From an uncultured Bacteroidota bacterium (GTDB lineage Bacteria > Bacteroidota > Bacteroidia > Flavobacteriales > Flavobacteriaceae): DNA of 64,000 bases. The translations under genes and the position numbers were made by a program. The notes under the pieces were generated by a model. That model was not told where the DNA came from, did not search any database, and saw only the letters and a program-made list of their open reading frames with translations. Positions 1 to 11,200 of the stretch are shown piece by piece (position 1 is the stretch's first letter; each line of letters starts with the position of its first letter). Location: positions 1-64,000 of the forward strand of contig CACNDW010000004.1 in NCBI GenBank assembly GCA_902619315.1. The letters are read 5' to 3'.

Positions 1-1196
1 GGCGCGTATAGGGAACAGCCTGTAACGGCCCCAACACTCAAAACCACATTAACAATTCCGCCAACTGATGGAACCATAAGTGCAACAATTATCGTACCTA
101 TTCCAAATAAGATGGTAGAGAGTTTTGCTACAAACATGATCTGACTGTTAGAAGCTCTTGGCTTTAGTAATTTAAATATATCATTGGTAATCACTGAGGC
201 AGAAAGGTTTAAAGTAGTATTTACCGAGCTTGCTGTAGCAAAAATCATTCCTCCAAGAATTAATCCCAATAATCCCATAGGTAGTACTTGTTTGCACATT
301 AATAGGTAGGCTCCCTCATTTTCCAAACCAACCAGAGAGGGATTTAAAACCCTGTAAATCATTGGAGGTAACATCCACAAAAATGGACTAATCAGATACA
401 GAAATCCAAAAGTCAATCCTACTTTTTTTGCTTCTTTAAGCCCTTTAACACTAGTATATCTCTGCACATACGCCCAGTTACCTCCAATAAAAATTGTATT
501 GAAAATTCCTACTCCAATAATAAACCACCATGAATACTCACCACTTGTCCAGTCGAAGAAATTATCCGGTACATTTCTTGAAAATCGTTCAAAACCACCA
601 ACTTCTATAAGGGATAGGTAGACCACAATAACAACAGAGGCAGAAAGTATAACAAATTGTAGCACATCAGTTATTATTACTGCCCACAACCCACCAACAA
701 CTGTGTATAATACTATCAATAAACCCAAAATAATAACACAAGCATTGATAGAAACACCGGTTGATACATTAATGATTTTGGCCACTGGATACAAAAATGC
801 TCCGCTGTAAGCCAAAGAAAGAATTAGAATCAAGTAGGTAAAGAATTTCTGAACGCCTTCCCCCAATCTATCTCTAACAAACTCTGCGGCCGTTAGATTA
901 TTTGTCTTTCTCCAAGCTGGTGCAATAAAATAAGCCACTAGAAATCCACTGACACACATGGTAAGTTGTATTGTTATGGATACCCAACCTAGTTCATAAG
1001 CTATTGAACCCCATACGACAAAAGTACCCGCTGAGAAAAAGCTCATAAATAAGGATAATCCACTAATTGGCCAAGGAACAGCTCCTCCAGCAGCAAAGTA
1101 GGACCTCATATCACCCCCTCTTTTTCGGAAGGCTAGTCCAGCAAGAACTATTACTAATGAAAAAATAACTATGACAGCATAATCAATTTTATTCAT
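1..1196 (-). CDS. Sodium:solute symporter (SSS family), 3' part cut by window edge
   Basis: This is an inner-membrane Na+-coupled solute carrier. The reading frame is open from an ATG at 1196 down to base 1, so about 398 N-terminal codons are present and the C terminus lies outside the window. The translation begins MNKIDYAVIVIF and shows about ten hydrophobic segments. It has the SSS-type sequence R-SYFAAGGAVPWPISGLSLF near residue 30 and an FATASSVNTTLNLSA stretch near residue 330, typical of the family. The substrate cannot be read from sequence; sugars, amino acids and sialic acid are all possible. It stands apart from the downstream-oriented neighbours, with a 123-base gap to the LysE-type gene, and I see no clear promoter. 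Confidence 0.88.
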   Translation of the reverse strand, partial: MNKIDYAVIVIFSLVIVLAGLAFRKRGGDMRSYFAAGGAVPWPISGLSLFMSFFSAGTFVVWGSIAYELGWVSITIQLTMCVSGFLVAYFIAPAWRKTNNLTAAEFVRDRLGEGVQKFFTYLILILSLAYSGAFLYPVAKIINVSTGVSINACVIILGLLIVLYTVVGGLWAVIITDVLQFVILSASVVIVVYLSLIEVGGFERFSRNVPDNFFDWTSGEYSWWFIIGVGIFNTIFIGGNWAYVQRYTSVKGLKEAKKVGLTFGFLYLISPFLWMLPPMIYRVLNPSLVGLENEGAYLLMCKQVLPMGLLGLILGGMIFATASSVNTTLNLSASVITNDIFKLLKPRASNSQIMFVAKLSTILFGIGTIIVALMVPSVGGIVNVVLSVGAVTGCSLYA

Positions 1197-1319
1197 TTTA
1201 AATGGTTTATTTTAAGTTTAGATATTCGAATGTTATATTGACCATCCTCGTGTGTCCTAACTTTTTTTAAAATACCTCTAATTATTAGTTTATTGGATTT
1301 ATTTAAATCTCAAATGGTT

Positions 1320-1940
1320 TTAAAATAAAATAATTCGTATTCCTATTACCATCAATATTACTCCAAAAAACGAGTTTAATTCTTTTTGATATCCCATGAA
1401 TAAATGATGAATTTTCTCGTGTGTAAGAAAAAAAGCAACCAATGAAAACCAAAATATAGTGGAGCTAACGAGAATAAATGCTAGTATACCAAAAACCGTT
1501 GGATTTACATTTGGTCCGACAACAATAGTAAATAAACTCAAAAAAAATAAAGTTGCTTTAGGGTTCATTAGATTTGTTAGTAGCCCCATTTTAACTGCAA
1601 TAAACCATTTTATCTTCTGGCTGCTTTGATGCCTTGCTAGATTTATTTTTGAGTTTTGTGAAAATAAAGATGAAGCCCCAAGATAAATCAAATAAACTGA
1701 GCCTAAATACTTCACAACATTAAATAAAGTGTCTGATTTTGAAACAACCCAAGACAAACCGAAAAACACATAACTTATATGAAAACAAACACCAATTCCA
1801 AATCCAACAGCAGTCCATAATCCAATTTTACGAGAATATTGAATGGAATTTCTACAAGCGACAATGAAATCTGGGCCTGGACTGATAAGTGCTATTAAAT
1901 GCGCAATTGTTACAGTTGCTATCAATGTCAGATTATCCAA
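1320..1940 (-). CDS. LysE/RhtB-family amino-acid exporter
   Basis: This 206-residue inner-membrane protein is predicted to export amino acids or related small metabolites. The N terminus carries the LysE/RhtB signature ISPGPDFIVACRNS around residues 19-32, followed by G-ACC-type GFGIGVCFHISY. A PKATLFFLSLF stretch lies near residue 128, and six hydrophobic segments are visible, the usual size and layout for the family. The first codon appears to be TTG (1940-1938), because no ATG lies upstream of the first membrane segment. It starts 13 bases after the stop of the M3 peptidase gene on the same strand, so the two are probably co-transcribed. A peptidase followed by an amino-acid exporter would fit peptide use with overflow export. 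The substrate is unknown. Confidence 0.85.
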   Translation of the reverse strand: MDNLTLIATVTIAHLIALISPGPDFIVACRNSIQYSRKIGLWTAVGFGIGVCFHISYVFFGLSWVVSKSDTLFNVVKYLGSVYLIYLGASSLFSQNSKINLARHQSSQKIKWFIAVKMGLLTNLMNPKATLFFLSLFTIVVGPNVNPTVFGILAFILVSSTIFWFSLVAFFLTHEKIHHLFMGYQKELNSFFGVILMVIGIRIILF

Positions 1941-1953
1941 AAATTCGAATCTA

Positions 1954-4080
1954 TTAATTGGTTACTGTAAAACCTTTTGCCCGCATTAGTGCATCAATTT
2001 TAGCGTCGCGACCTCTAAACATTCTGTAAGCAACCACCGGATCAATAGAATTCCTTGGTGCAAAAAGGTATTCAACTAAACGTCTAGCCAACTGCTCATC
2101 ATAAAATCCTCCAGGCGCCTCTACAAATGCCTCAGTTGCATCGGCAGTTAAAACATCTGCCCAGATGTAACCGTAGTATGCAGTGGCGTATCCCTCACCG
2201 GAAAATACATGGCTAAATTGAGGTGTACGATGACGCATTGGTAATTCCCTTGGCATGTTCATTGATTTAAGAGTTTCTCGCTCAAAATCTTTTATATTAA
2301 TGTTTTTTGGATTTGACATATGCAGTTTAAGATCCATTAATGCAGAGGCTAAATACTCAGTAGTTGCGAATCCCTGATTGAAAGTTGATGCATTTTTAAT
2401 TTTTGTTACCAGATCATCTGGAATGGGCTCTCCAGTTTGATGATGAACTAAAAAATTTTCAATCACTTCATCGCTGGATAACCACCTTTCCAGTAGCTGA
2501 GATTGGAATTCTGTGTAATCCCTGACACCACTATTAAGAGTAGGATAGCGAACATTTGAGGCAAAAAAATGTAAAGCATGACCAAATTCATGAAAAAAAG
2601 TAGTCGCATCGTCCCACGATATCAATACTGGTTCACCAGGTGCAGGTTTCACAAAATTTGAATTATTGGATGCTAGTACATTTTTTTCACCATCAAAACT
2701 ACTGTAGCTCCTGTAAGTAGTGGCCCAGGCTCCAGAGCGTTTACCTGCCCTAGCAAATGGGTCTAAATACCAAAGTCCGATGTGTTTACCTGATATTTTA
2801 TCATTTACTTCCCAAACCTTTACATCTTTATTAAAAACTGGTACTTTGCCTTCTTCTACTGGTTTGAAGTCATAATTAAATAATCTACCAGCAACATAAT
2901 GCATTGCATCGGTGAGTCTGTTCAATTCTAGATATTGCTTTACCCTATCAGAGTCAAGTTCATATTTTTTTTGACGCACTTTCTCAGCATAATAGCGATA
3001 GTCCCAAGGTTCTATTTTCGCTTGATCTTGATTGGCTATCAATTGCATGTCAGCAACTTCCTCTGCCACTCGATTAATTGCTGATGGCCAAATGGTTTCA
3101 AGAAGATTTAAGGCGTTTTTTGGTGTTTTAGCCATTCTGTTTTGCAATCTCCATTCTGCAAAATTTTCATATCCCAATAATTGGACTCGTTCATGCCTGA
3201 GTTTTAATATCTCAGCAATAATCTCCTTGTTATCGTAATCGTCTCCATTGTCTCCACGAGAATAATAATTCTTCCAAACCTTTTTTCTTAATTCACGTTC
3301 TGAAGAAAAAGTTAGAAATGGGTCCATTGAGGAACGAGTGTTGATGATGGCAAATTTGCCATCCTCGCCCATATCTTTAGCTATTTGAGCAGATGATTTG
3401 ATAAAATCCTTTGGGAGACCTCCTAATTGATCTTCAGTCAGAAAAGTGATGTAATTTTCTTCATCATGTAGCACATTATCAGAAAATGATGTGTAAAGCT
3501 GAGATAATTTTTTATTAATTTCTGCGTATCGATTTTTTTTCTCACTGTCCAATCCAGCACCACTCATTTCATAGGTTTGATAAGTCCATTCTAAAAGTCG
3601 CTGTTGATCTGCTTCCAATGGATCTTTTTTTGCATTTTCATGAATGGTAGTGATCCTTTTGAAGAGCTTTTCATTTTGAATAATTTTTGAACGATAATCT
3701 GCAAAATGAGGAGCCAATTTTTTCTGAACTACTCTAAATTCTGGACTGGATTGATTTCTTGACAACACCCCATAATATGCGTATGCCCTTTCTAACTCAG
3801 TTCCACTTCTTTCCATGGCAACAATGGTATTTTCGAAGCTAGGAGCTGTCGTATCATTGGCAATAGTCTTAATTTCTTCCAAATGTAATTCCATAGCATG
3901 TAGCATTCCATTTTCTATGTCTTCAACCTTAACTTTATCAAAATCAGGGACACCTCCATATGGACCTTTCCATGGTTTTAATAGCATATTATCAGAGTTT
4001 CTATCAGAAAGATCACATTCAAATAATAAAAAGTAAACTGGGATCATTAAAAGTTGAATACCGTAAGATTGAATTTTCAT
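1954..4080 (-). CDS. dcp: M3-family zinc metallopeptidase, dipeptidyl carboxypeptidase type
   Basis: This is a 708-residue zinc peptidase of the thimet oligopeptidase/Dcp family, which removes C-terminal dipeptides from oligopeptides. The zinc site HEFGHALH is at residues 497-504 (His497, Glu498, His501). The expected third ligand is Glu524 in DYTEFQSQ, matching the FVEFPSQ motif of Dcp. The C-terminal substrate-binding stretch GEGYATAYYGYIWADVL is present near residue 640. Length matches Dcp (about 680) plus an N-terminal export sequence. That sequence is hydrophobic and contains a Cys at 22, but the surrounding LLFEC is a poor lipobox, so periplasmic versus lipoprotein location is unsettled. 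It is the first gene of a probable two-gene unit with the LysE-type exporter. Confidence 0.9.
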   Translation of the reverse strand: MKIQSYGIQLLMIPVYFLLFECDLSDRNSDNMLLKPWKGPYGGVPDFDKVKVEDIENGMLHAMELHLEEIKTIANDTTAPSFENTIVAMERSGTELERAYAYYGVLSRNQSSPEFRVVQKKLAPHFADYRSKIIQNEKLFKRITTIHENAKKDPLEADQQRLLEWTYQTYEMSGAGLDSEKKNRYAEINKKLSQLYTSFSDNVLHDEENYITFLTEDQLGGLPKDFIKSSAQIAKDMGEDGKFAIINTRSSMDPFLTFSSERELRKKVWKNYYSRGDNGDDYDNKEIIAEILKLRHERVQLLGYENFAEWRLQNRMAKTPKNALNLLETIWPSAINRVAEEVADMQLIANQDQAKIEPWDYRYYAEKVRQKKYELDSDRVKQYLELNRLTDAMHYVAGRLFNYDFKPVEEGKVPVFNKDVKVWEVNDKISGKHIGLWYLDPFARAGKRSGAWATTYRSYSSFDGEKNVLASNNSNFVKPAPGEPVLISWDDATTFFHEFGHALHFFASNVRYPTLNSGVRDYTEFQSQLLERWLSSDEVIENFLVHHQTGEPIPDDLVTKIKNASTFNQGFATTEYLASALMDLKLHMSNPKNINIKDFERETLKSMNMPRELPMRHRTPQFSHVFSGEGYATAYYGYIWADVLTADATEAFVEAPGGFYDEQLARRLVEYLFAPRNSIDPVVAYRMFRGRDAKIDALMRAKGFTVTN

Positions 4081-4196
4081 AAATTATAATTTAAATGCTC
4101 ATACAGACTTTACAAGAATAATTTTAATTTTTCATTGATTAAAAGTTATTTATGTATACACCTTGGCCATTTTTGGTTTTATATAAATAAATATAC

Positions 4197-4224
4197 AACA
4201 ACTGAGTTTCAATTGTGAGTTGTT
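4197..4224 (-). terminator. Possible weak terminator after the AraC-family gene
   Basis: A 7-bp inverted repeat (AACAACT at 4197-4203, AGTTGTT at 4218-4224) lies 22 bases beyond the AraC-family stop on the minus strand and is followed by an AT-rich TATATTTATTTATAT run. The stem is short and has little GC, so this is a weak candidate. Confidence 0.3.
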
Positions 4225-4245
4225 TTCAGGTACTTTTAATGAAAG

Positions 4246-5334
4246 TCAAACTTTGTTGTGAGATTTATAATAATCGGATGGAGTGCATGATTTTAATATT
4301 TTAAAAACTCTATTAAAATTTTCTTGGGATTTAAATCCAGATTTTTCAGCAAGGGCCTCCATTGAAAAATTATCTAAGTATCCTTTCTCTATGAGCTTAC
4401 AAGCATGATCAACTCTATAAGAATTAATAAAAAGAGGAACAGACATGTTTGCATTTTTTTTGATACTATCTCTTACTATCTCATTTCTGTAACCAGTTTC
4501 AACTGAAATATTTGAAATTATATAATTTGGGTTCAAATATCCATCACTATTAGAAAACAAAATTTTAATCTTCTTAAAAACATCTTCTAATCCCTCATCA
4601 ATCTGTTTAATATTATTAATGCTACTTAATTTTTTAAGTATTGAGGGATTAATAACTAAAATTAACAATGTGATAATTGATAAAATCTTTAAAAATCCTA
4701 TTAATAATGGAAAATTGAAGCCAACTAAATAAAAGCCTACCAAAATAAGAGTTGAGAACATTGTGATCGTAATTAAAGCGTAGTACTTAATCACGAAATC
4801 AGAAATATTTTTCTTTAGTTTGTTAGAGGCTTCTTTTGCATTTAATATCCTGAAATAATTGTAGAAGATCAAAGAGGTAAAAAGAATACCATTTAAACAA
4901 CAAACTATAAAAAGGTCATCCTTTCCTATAAAGTCAGTTGTATTAAATCCAAGAATATTTTCCGAGGTTATATTATTAGTTATGAAATTAGTAACTTTTT
5001 TTTCTGAGCCGTTTAAATGGTTTACAAGGATTAAGATTAGGCAAGGTATAAAGTATAGAAAATTTAAACTAGCCTTTTTACTTTTGACAAGAGAGACCAT
5101 AAATAAAAGAAAAAAAACAAAAGCCAATACTCGACCGATAGAAACTAAAACAACAGGTAGGCTGAAACCAAAAATGTTAAAGAATGAAATGTTTAAAGTT
5201 GTAATTAGCTGAAAAATAAAGTGCAAATTTAGATATGCCAAAAAGTATCGATTACCATCATTAGTCAATTTATTTATTCTGAAAATAATAAGGATTAATA
5301 CAAGATTTAAGAGGTATACTGGATAGATGAACAT
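4246..5334 (-). CDS. Membrane-anchored AraC-family transcriptional regulator
   Basis: This 362-residue protein joins a hydrophobic N-terminal half to a C-terminal AraC/XylS DNA-binding domain. About seven transmembrane segments are visible between residues 1 and 230. The two helix-turn-helix motifs span about residues 275-362, ending with NFSMEALAEKSGFKSQENF and NRVFKILKSCTPSDYYKS, a good match to the AraC signature except that the usual P-x-x-Y/F-R ends as SDYYKS. Such 7TM-AraC proteins occur in Bacteroidota and are thought to sense membrane or extracellular signals, but the ligand here is unknown. The gene is divergent from the surface-protein operon starting at 5466, with 131 bases between start codons. 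By position it may regulate that operon; this is inference only. Confidence 0.85.
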   Translation of the reverse strand: MFIYPVYLLNLVLILIIFRINKLTNDGNRYFLAYLNLHFIFQLITTLNISFFNIFGFSLPVVLVSIGRVLAFVFFLLFMVSLVKSKKASLNFLYFIPCLILILVNHLNGSEKKVTNFITNNITSENILGFNTTDFIGKDDLFIVCCLNGILFTSLIFYNYFRILNAKEASNKLKKNISDFVIKYYALITITMFSTLILVGFYLVGFNFPLLIGFLKILSIITLLILVINPSILKKLSSINNIKQIDEGLEDVFKKIKILFSNSDGYLNPNYIISNISVETGYRNEIVRDSIKKNANMSVPLFINSYRVDHACKLIEKGYLDNFSMEALAEKSGFKSQENFNRVFKILKSCTPSDYYKSHNKV

Positions 5335-5465
5335 TTTTTGTTTCAGTAATATTTTAAAAATTTACTGTTAATTCTTAAAAACTCAAAACCTCTTTGTGCA
5401 AATAATTCTTAATTTTTTTAATTAATTTAGTATTGACTTCAAAATTTATAAATATTAGAATCTAA

Positions 5466-7307
5466 ATGAATATTTTAATGAATATTTTCAAATCCATTCC
5501 TACTCTATTTCTTATAGTCATTATATCTGTTTCTTACAACAGTTGCCAAACAATAGATGACCTTCAATTTGATAACCTTGCCTTGAGGAATCAAATTGAT
5601 AGTTTAAGTCAAAGAATAGTTGACTTAACAGAGAGGATTCTTGATCAACAAACAGCAACTAATCAGCTATCAGAACAAGTCTCAGATAATACTGAATCCA
5701 TTACTGAAAACTCTAATCTTTTAGAAAATACTATTTCTGATGTTAATGAATTAGAAGATAATGTATCAACAATCTCTGAATATGTTGGTCAAATGATAGA
5801 AGAATCAGGTGATCTTTCAGGAGATCTAAATAATCTACTGAATCAAGTAAATCAGCTTGATGAAATTATTGAGGGAGTGAATAATACTATCTCTAATTTA
5901 GAGGAAAATCTTCATGGGCATGAGGACACAGATAATGACGGGACCAATAACAATTTAGATACTGACGATGACAATGATGGAACACCCGATACGCAAGATG
6001 CATTTCCAGAAGATCCTAATGAAAATACTGATACAGACAATGACGGTGTTGGAGATAACACTGACTCTGATGATGATAATGATGGGATTTCTGACCAGGA
6101 CGAACAAATTAGTGGAACCGATCCACTTGATAGTGATACTGACGATGATGGAGTATCCGATCAGCAAGAACAAATTGATGGAACAGACCCTCTTGTCGAT
6201 AACACCCCTGGTGAAAACAATGATCCCAACCTAGCTCCAAATATTTGTAGCGATTGTCCTCAGAAAATCCCAGGTAGAGATATTTTTATATCCGGGACAT
6301 CAGAGACTGAAGGAGCAGTCTATTGGGTCAATGGACAAAAAAACTCTATCAATGTAAATTCTTTTGCAAGTGATATCACAGTTAATAATGGTAAAATTTT
6401 TGTTAGTGGCTATACTTATGGGTCAGTAGCGCACTATTGGATGATTGATGGACAAAACATAACCCAAAACGATCTTCCCGGATTTGAGGGTGAAGCTCAG
6501 TCAATTATTGTACGTAATAGTGACGTCTATGTAGGGGGATATTATTCTCATGCTGATGGAATGAGTGGTGCTTACTCATGTTACTGGAAAAATGGAGTTA
6601 AGTATGATAACTCACCTCGAAATGGTGATCATGCTGCTTTTGGAATAGCTGTGACGACAGGTGGAAATGTCATTCTTGCTGGATACTACCTTAACAACCA
6701 CCACTATGTTCTTCCAGCATACTGGAATAATAATCAGAGATCAAATTTATCGAGACCTAACAATCAATCTGATGGTGAGGCAGTTACAGTTCAAATTAGA
6801 AGTGATGGAAAAAGAGTTTTCGGAGGTTTAGTAACTACGCCACATAATTTTCTTGGTATGCTTACCAAACCTGCCTACTGGGTTGGAAGTCAAAGAAAGG
6901 TTGCCAACATAGGAAGTGTTAATCAAGGTTGGCAAAATTCTGGTGTCCATGGTCTAGCGCTAGATGGAAATACTGTATACCAGGCTGGTTGGACAATGAA
7001 CATGGATGGACAATATCCAACATATTGGAAAAATCAAACAAAATATATACTACAAGGGACAACCGTTAATGGAAAACAATATGATCAAGGTAAGGCTACT
7101 GATATAGCTATTGTTGATGGAAAAGTTGTTGTAGTTGGAATGTTAACGGGAGACTACCTTTTAAATCCTAACGGAGTTCCATATGATTATGGTGATGGAC
7201 CAGAAATTAACAATGATACTGGTTATCCTTGCATATGGATAGATGGTACTATTCACGTTCTTGATACAGGTGGGGATTTTGAAGTTGGAGGTTTCTATAT
7301 AAGATAA
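5466..7307 (+). CDS. Surface lipoprotein: coiled coil, TSP3 linker, propeller-like repeats
   Basis: I do not recognise this 613-residue protein as a named family. It has a lipoprotein-type signal with SYNSC at about residues 23-27. Heptad-like N/L/I-rich sequence predicted to form a coiled coil covers residues 30-150. An acidic thrombospondin type 3-like calcium-binding stretch (repeats such as DTDNDGVGDNTDSDDDNDG) lies at 155-250. A C-terminal region from 265 to 613 has about six repeats pairing a glycine-rich strand (IFVSGYTYG, DVYVGGYYS, GNVILAGYY) with a YWxNG/YWKNG element, which resembles a beta-propeller. A second ATG four codons downstream is an equal start candidate. It is first in the operon with PorP/SprF, an adhesin and an OmpA-family protein, so it is likely a cell-surface accessory of that system. 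Confidence 0.75.
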   Translation: MNILMNIFKSIPTLFLIVIISVSYNSCQTIDDLQFDNLALRNQIDSLSQRIVDLTERILDQQTATNQLSEQVSDNTESITENSNLLENTISDVNELEDNVSTISEYVGQMIEESGDLSGDLNNLLNQVNQLDEIIEGVNNTISNLEENLHGHEDTDNDGTNNNLDTDDDNDGTPDTQDAFPEDPNENTDTDNDGVGDNTDSDDDNDGISDQDEQISGTDPLDSDTDDDGVSDQQEQIDGTDPLVDNTPGENNDPNLAPNICSDCPQKIPGRDIFISGTSETEGAVYWVNGQKNSINVNSFASDITVNNGKIFVSGYTYGSVAHYWMIDGQNITQNDLPGFEGEAQSIIVRNSDVYVGGYYSHADGMSGAYSCYWKNGVKYDNSPRNGDHAAFGIAVTTGGNVILAGYYLNNHHYVLPAYWNNNQRSNLSRPNNQSDGEAVTVQIRSDGKRVFGGLVTTPHNFLGMLTKPAYWVGSQRKVANIGSVNQGWQNSGVHGLALDGNTVYQAGWTMNMDGQYPTYWKNQTKYILQGTTVNGKQYDQGKATDIAIVDGKVVVVGMLTGDYLLNPNGVPYDYGDGPEINNDTGYPCIWIDGTIHVLDTGGDFEVGGFYIR

Positions 7308-7312
7308 TTAAA

Positions 7313-8236
7313 TTGAAATTTTCAAACTTGTCAAGGTCTAGCATCTACATATTAATTTTATTTAGTCAAATTATATTCTCCCAAGAATCTAGCCTGATTT
7401 TTAATAGATTAAATTTAAGCGTCTTTAATCCGGCATTCACAGGAGTTGAGGGATCAGCAATAAATCTAAATACAAGAGCCCAATGGATTGGATTAGAAGA
7501 TGCTCCTTTAACAAATTATCTGATTGTTCACTTTCCAGAGAAAAAAAATGCTAGCATTGGATTATCTATTCAGAATGACCGGGTTTTTGTTGAAAATAAA
7601 ACCCTTTTGACTTTTGACTACAGCTACCGACTTCAACTGTCGGATAACTCCAACATATCATTGGGAATTAAGGCCGGTGGAATGTTTTTTAATGTTGATA
7701 CGAACAATATTCCTAGAATTTTTACTGTACCAAATCAATCCGTCTCCTCCCTTGGCAACTATTTTTCTCCAATTTTAGGGGTAGGGCTGAGTTTTATTTC
7801 AAAAAATATTTTCTTAGGGGTTTCAACTCCAGGATTACTCAATAAGATAGGTTTTAATAAAAATAAAGATTGGGAACTAACTTCCAGAGACTATACCTAC
7901 CTTCATTTGAGTGGTGGTTTTAAATTTAATTTGTCGGAAAAATTTATGCTTAAGCCATCTGCCATTTACAGATCAATGCCAAGAGGGCCAAACTTAATTA
8001 ATTCAATCCTCGAGATTGACTATAGTGATAGATTCTCACTTGGCTCAATACATACCAATAACAATACAATAGGAGCTTTTTTCAAGTTGAAAAGTAAAAA
8101 AGGTTTTACAATTGGATATGGTTATGAGTTCCTTACGGGAGATGATAGATATCAAATTAGTAATTCGACTCATGAATTAATGATCAGAATTGATTTAAAG
8201 AAAAAAACTATTTCAAATCCTGGAAAGTCGCAATAA
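7313..8236 (+). CDS. PorP/SprF family type IX secretion-associated outer-membrane protein
   Basis: This 307-residue predicted beta-barrel belongs to the PorP/SprF family, whose members work with the type IX secretion system to place particular surface proteins. It has a short signal ending near IIFSQES, then the family hallmarks NLSVFNPAFTGVEG, RAQWIGLEDAP, NDRVFVENKT and a C-terminal GFTIGYGYEFLTG. The start is TTG at 7313, because no other start lies before the signal peptide and this one sits five bases after the preceding stop. The stop codon TAA shares its last A with the ATG of the adhesin gene at 8236, so translation is probably coupled. By its neighbour, its likely client is that adhesin, which has a type B sorting domain. 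Confidence 0.88.
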   Translation: MKFSNLSRSSIYILILFSQIIFSQESSLIFNRLNLSVFNPAFTGVEGSAINLNTRAQWIGLEDAPLTNYLIVHFPEKKNASIGLSIQNDRVFVENKTLLTFDYSYRLQLSDNSNISLGIKAGGMFFNVDTNNIPRIFTVPNQSVSSLGNYFSPILGVGLSFISKNIFLGVSTPGLLNKIGFNKNKDWELTSRDYTYLHLSGGFKFNLSEKFMLKPSAIYRSMPRGPNLINSILEIDYSDRFSLGSIHTNNNTIGAFFKLKSKKGFTIGYGYEFLTGDDRYQISNSTHELMIRIDLKKKTISNPGKSQ

Positions 8237-11200
8237 TGAAACTAGTTATAATGAAAATTAGAGATATATTTTATTTTGGGTTATTACTTTTTTCAAGTTT
8301 ACAAGGCTATTCTCAAGAAATATCATTGGCGGGTAACGGTGTGACAATTATCGCTAATGCATCTGCTGTAACAGGGAACAGTTATCTATTAGGTGGAATA
8401 AACTATAAGGTGGTAGATGATGCTTCAATTGCAGATGAAATTGCGGCTAATAATTACAATATTGTTACAACTCGTGTAACTGATATGTCTAATCAATTTA
8501 AGGATAAAAATACTTTCAACTCGGATATATCTCATTGGGATACATCAAATGTTACCAATATGGACATGATGTTTTCTGGAGCAGTTTTATTTGATCAACC
8601 AATAGGTATATGGGATACAAGCAAAGTAACATCGATGTATGGAACCTTTTTTTCCGCTCAGAATTTTAATCAACCACTAGGTGCTTGGGACACAGGAGAG
8701 GTTACAGATATGAGTTACATGTTCAATGGAGCATTGGAATTTAATCAAAACATCAATACCTGGAATACAAGTAAAGTGACAAAGATGAATTTTCTTTTTG
8801 CCGCTGCCGATGAATTTAACCAACCACTTAATAGTTGGGATACCTCGAGTGTTACCGAAATGAAAGCAATGTTTCGTAGTGCATCTAAATTTAATCAACC
8901 AATAAATAATTGGAATGTTTCAAGTGTTACAGATATGAGTTTCATGTTTTATTTTGCATTTAAATTTGATCAGCCTTTAAATAACTGGAACGTTTCAAAC
9001 GTTACAACCATGGAATTTATGTTTGGTAGAACCGGAAATTTTTCTTTAGCTGGTGCAATTGATTTCAATCAAGATATAGGGGACTGGGATGTTGGTAAAG
9101 TCCAAAACTTTAGGGCAATGTTTAGGAATAGTCTTTTCAATCAAGATATATCCGAATGGGATGTTTCGAGTGCTACAAACATGGCACAAATGTTTGATCA
9201 AACAGGAAATTTTGATAATCAAGGTGTATCTTTAAATTGTTGGGATACTTCTAATGTTACTAATATGGCTTGGATGTTTTATAGAACTAGTTTTAATCAA
9301 GATATTTCTCAATGGTGTGTTCAGTCTATTGGTACAGCTCCAACCAGTTTTTCTGCTGGCGCACCATTTAATGGTAATGCAGCATTCCAACCATTGTGGG
9401 GTCAAGCATGCTCAGGGAATTCAGTAGTGATTTCTTTTGACGATGAAACTAGAACTTTTGGAGATCCAGTTTTTACTGTTACAGCTACATCTAATCAATT
9501 AGGAATTCCAATTACCTATTCAATTGCTGATACAAGTATTGCAACAATTGATGGATCTAGTGGTGAAATCACCATTAAAAAACCTGGAATTACTACAGTT
9601 ACAGCCAGTCAAAATAGTTCCTGTATTTCAGGTAGTGGAAATATGACTTTAACAATCAATAAAAAAGACATAGATATCAATGCCGATGATATAATTTTAA
9701 CTTTCGGTGATCTGGCCTACCCGCTATCTGCTACCTCTAGTATTACAGATAGAGATTTTACATATACAATTTCAGATGGATCAATAGGATCAATATCAGG
9801 TGATCAATTATCAATAATAAAAGCTGGTTCAACCTCAATAACCATTACACAAGAGGCAAATGATTTTTACAACCCTATACCCAAGGTGATAAATCTTACT
9901 ATCAATAAGGCTACTCCCGATCTAATTTTCCCAGAAATATCAAAAAATCTTGGAGATCCTGAATTTTCTCCAACTGTTACCTCAAGTAATACCGGATTAA
10001 GGACATTCTCTGTCTCTGACACTTCAATAGCAAATTCATCAGGAAGTTCATTAACAATTGTTGGGGTTGGTCAAACTTTAGTTTCAGTAACTATTCAAGA
10101 AAATGAAAACTATTTATCTATCTCAGGCACAACAACTTTGACTGTAGGTAAGGGAAATCCAAATATAATTTTTGACGATGAAACTAGAATATTTGGAGAT
10201 CCAGATTTTTCATTTTCTGCAACTTCTGATAGTAATGGTGCAATGAGTTACTCAATACAGGATACTTCAGTAGCTATATTAGACGGAAACACTGTTAAGA
10301 TTAAGGGTGCTGGCTCTACTATCGTAACAGTCAATCAAGTGGCAACCACAAAATATAACGCTGGAACAGCTACTATGACTTTAGTTGTAAATAAGGCTCC
10401 TTTTGATATTTCCTGGTATGAGTCAAACCTTATAAAAATCTACACAATCGGTCAGTTTGAGCTTAAGGAGCCAACTTACCCATCCTCTTACGATGGAATT
10501 ATAAGATATTCAACCTCAAATAGTAGAATTGCAAGTTTAAATGGTAAAACAGTTAATCTTGAAAAGATAGGAAGGGTCATTTTAACTGCAAGGTTTGAGA
10601 GGTCCAGTAATTATTTAGATGCAAACATAAGTGTGATTCTAGATATTACCAAGGCCAATCAAGTGATCATACCCTCTGATTTGCCCAGTGAAACTCCACT
10701 TAAGGATTTTACATCTTTACCCATATCAGCCTCGTCAACCTCAGGTGCACCAGTTTATATTAAAGTAGCACCAGGTTCGGCAGCATCAATTTCAGGTACA
10801 TTAGGCAACTATGAACTTGTAACAAATAATCAAACCGGAATTGTAACAATAACCTATTTTACTGTTGAAAATGATCATCCCAATTTTTTCCCTGCCACAC
10901 TGGAATTTAATTTAGATGTAGTTAAACTAAATCAAAATATAAGTTTTGAACCAGAGCCTCCTGTTGAAATCACTTATTCAGAGAATTTAGAGCTTCAAAT
11001 AAATGCTATTTCTGATTCTAATTTAATAGTAGATGTTGAAAAATCAGATTACAGCTCTAATTCCTTAGATGATAAAGTATTGAAAGTAAATGAAATTGGC
11101 CAGGTATATATTACTGCCAACCAGTTAGGAGATGAGTTTTATAATGCTTCTACTGCAAACAGAGTTATTACCATATTACCAGGAAATACTCAATTATCTA

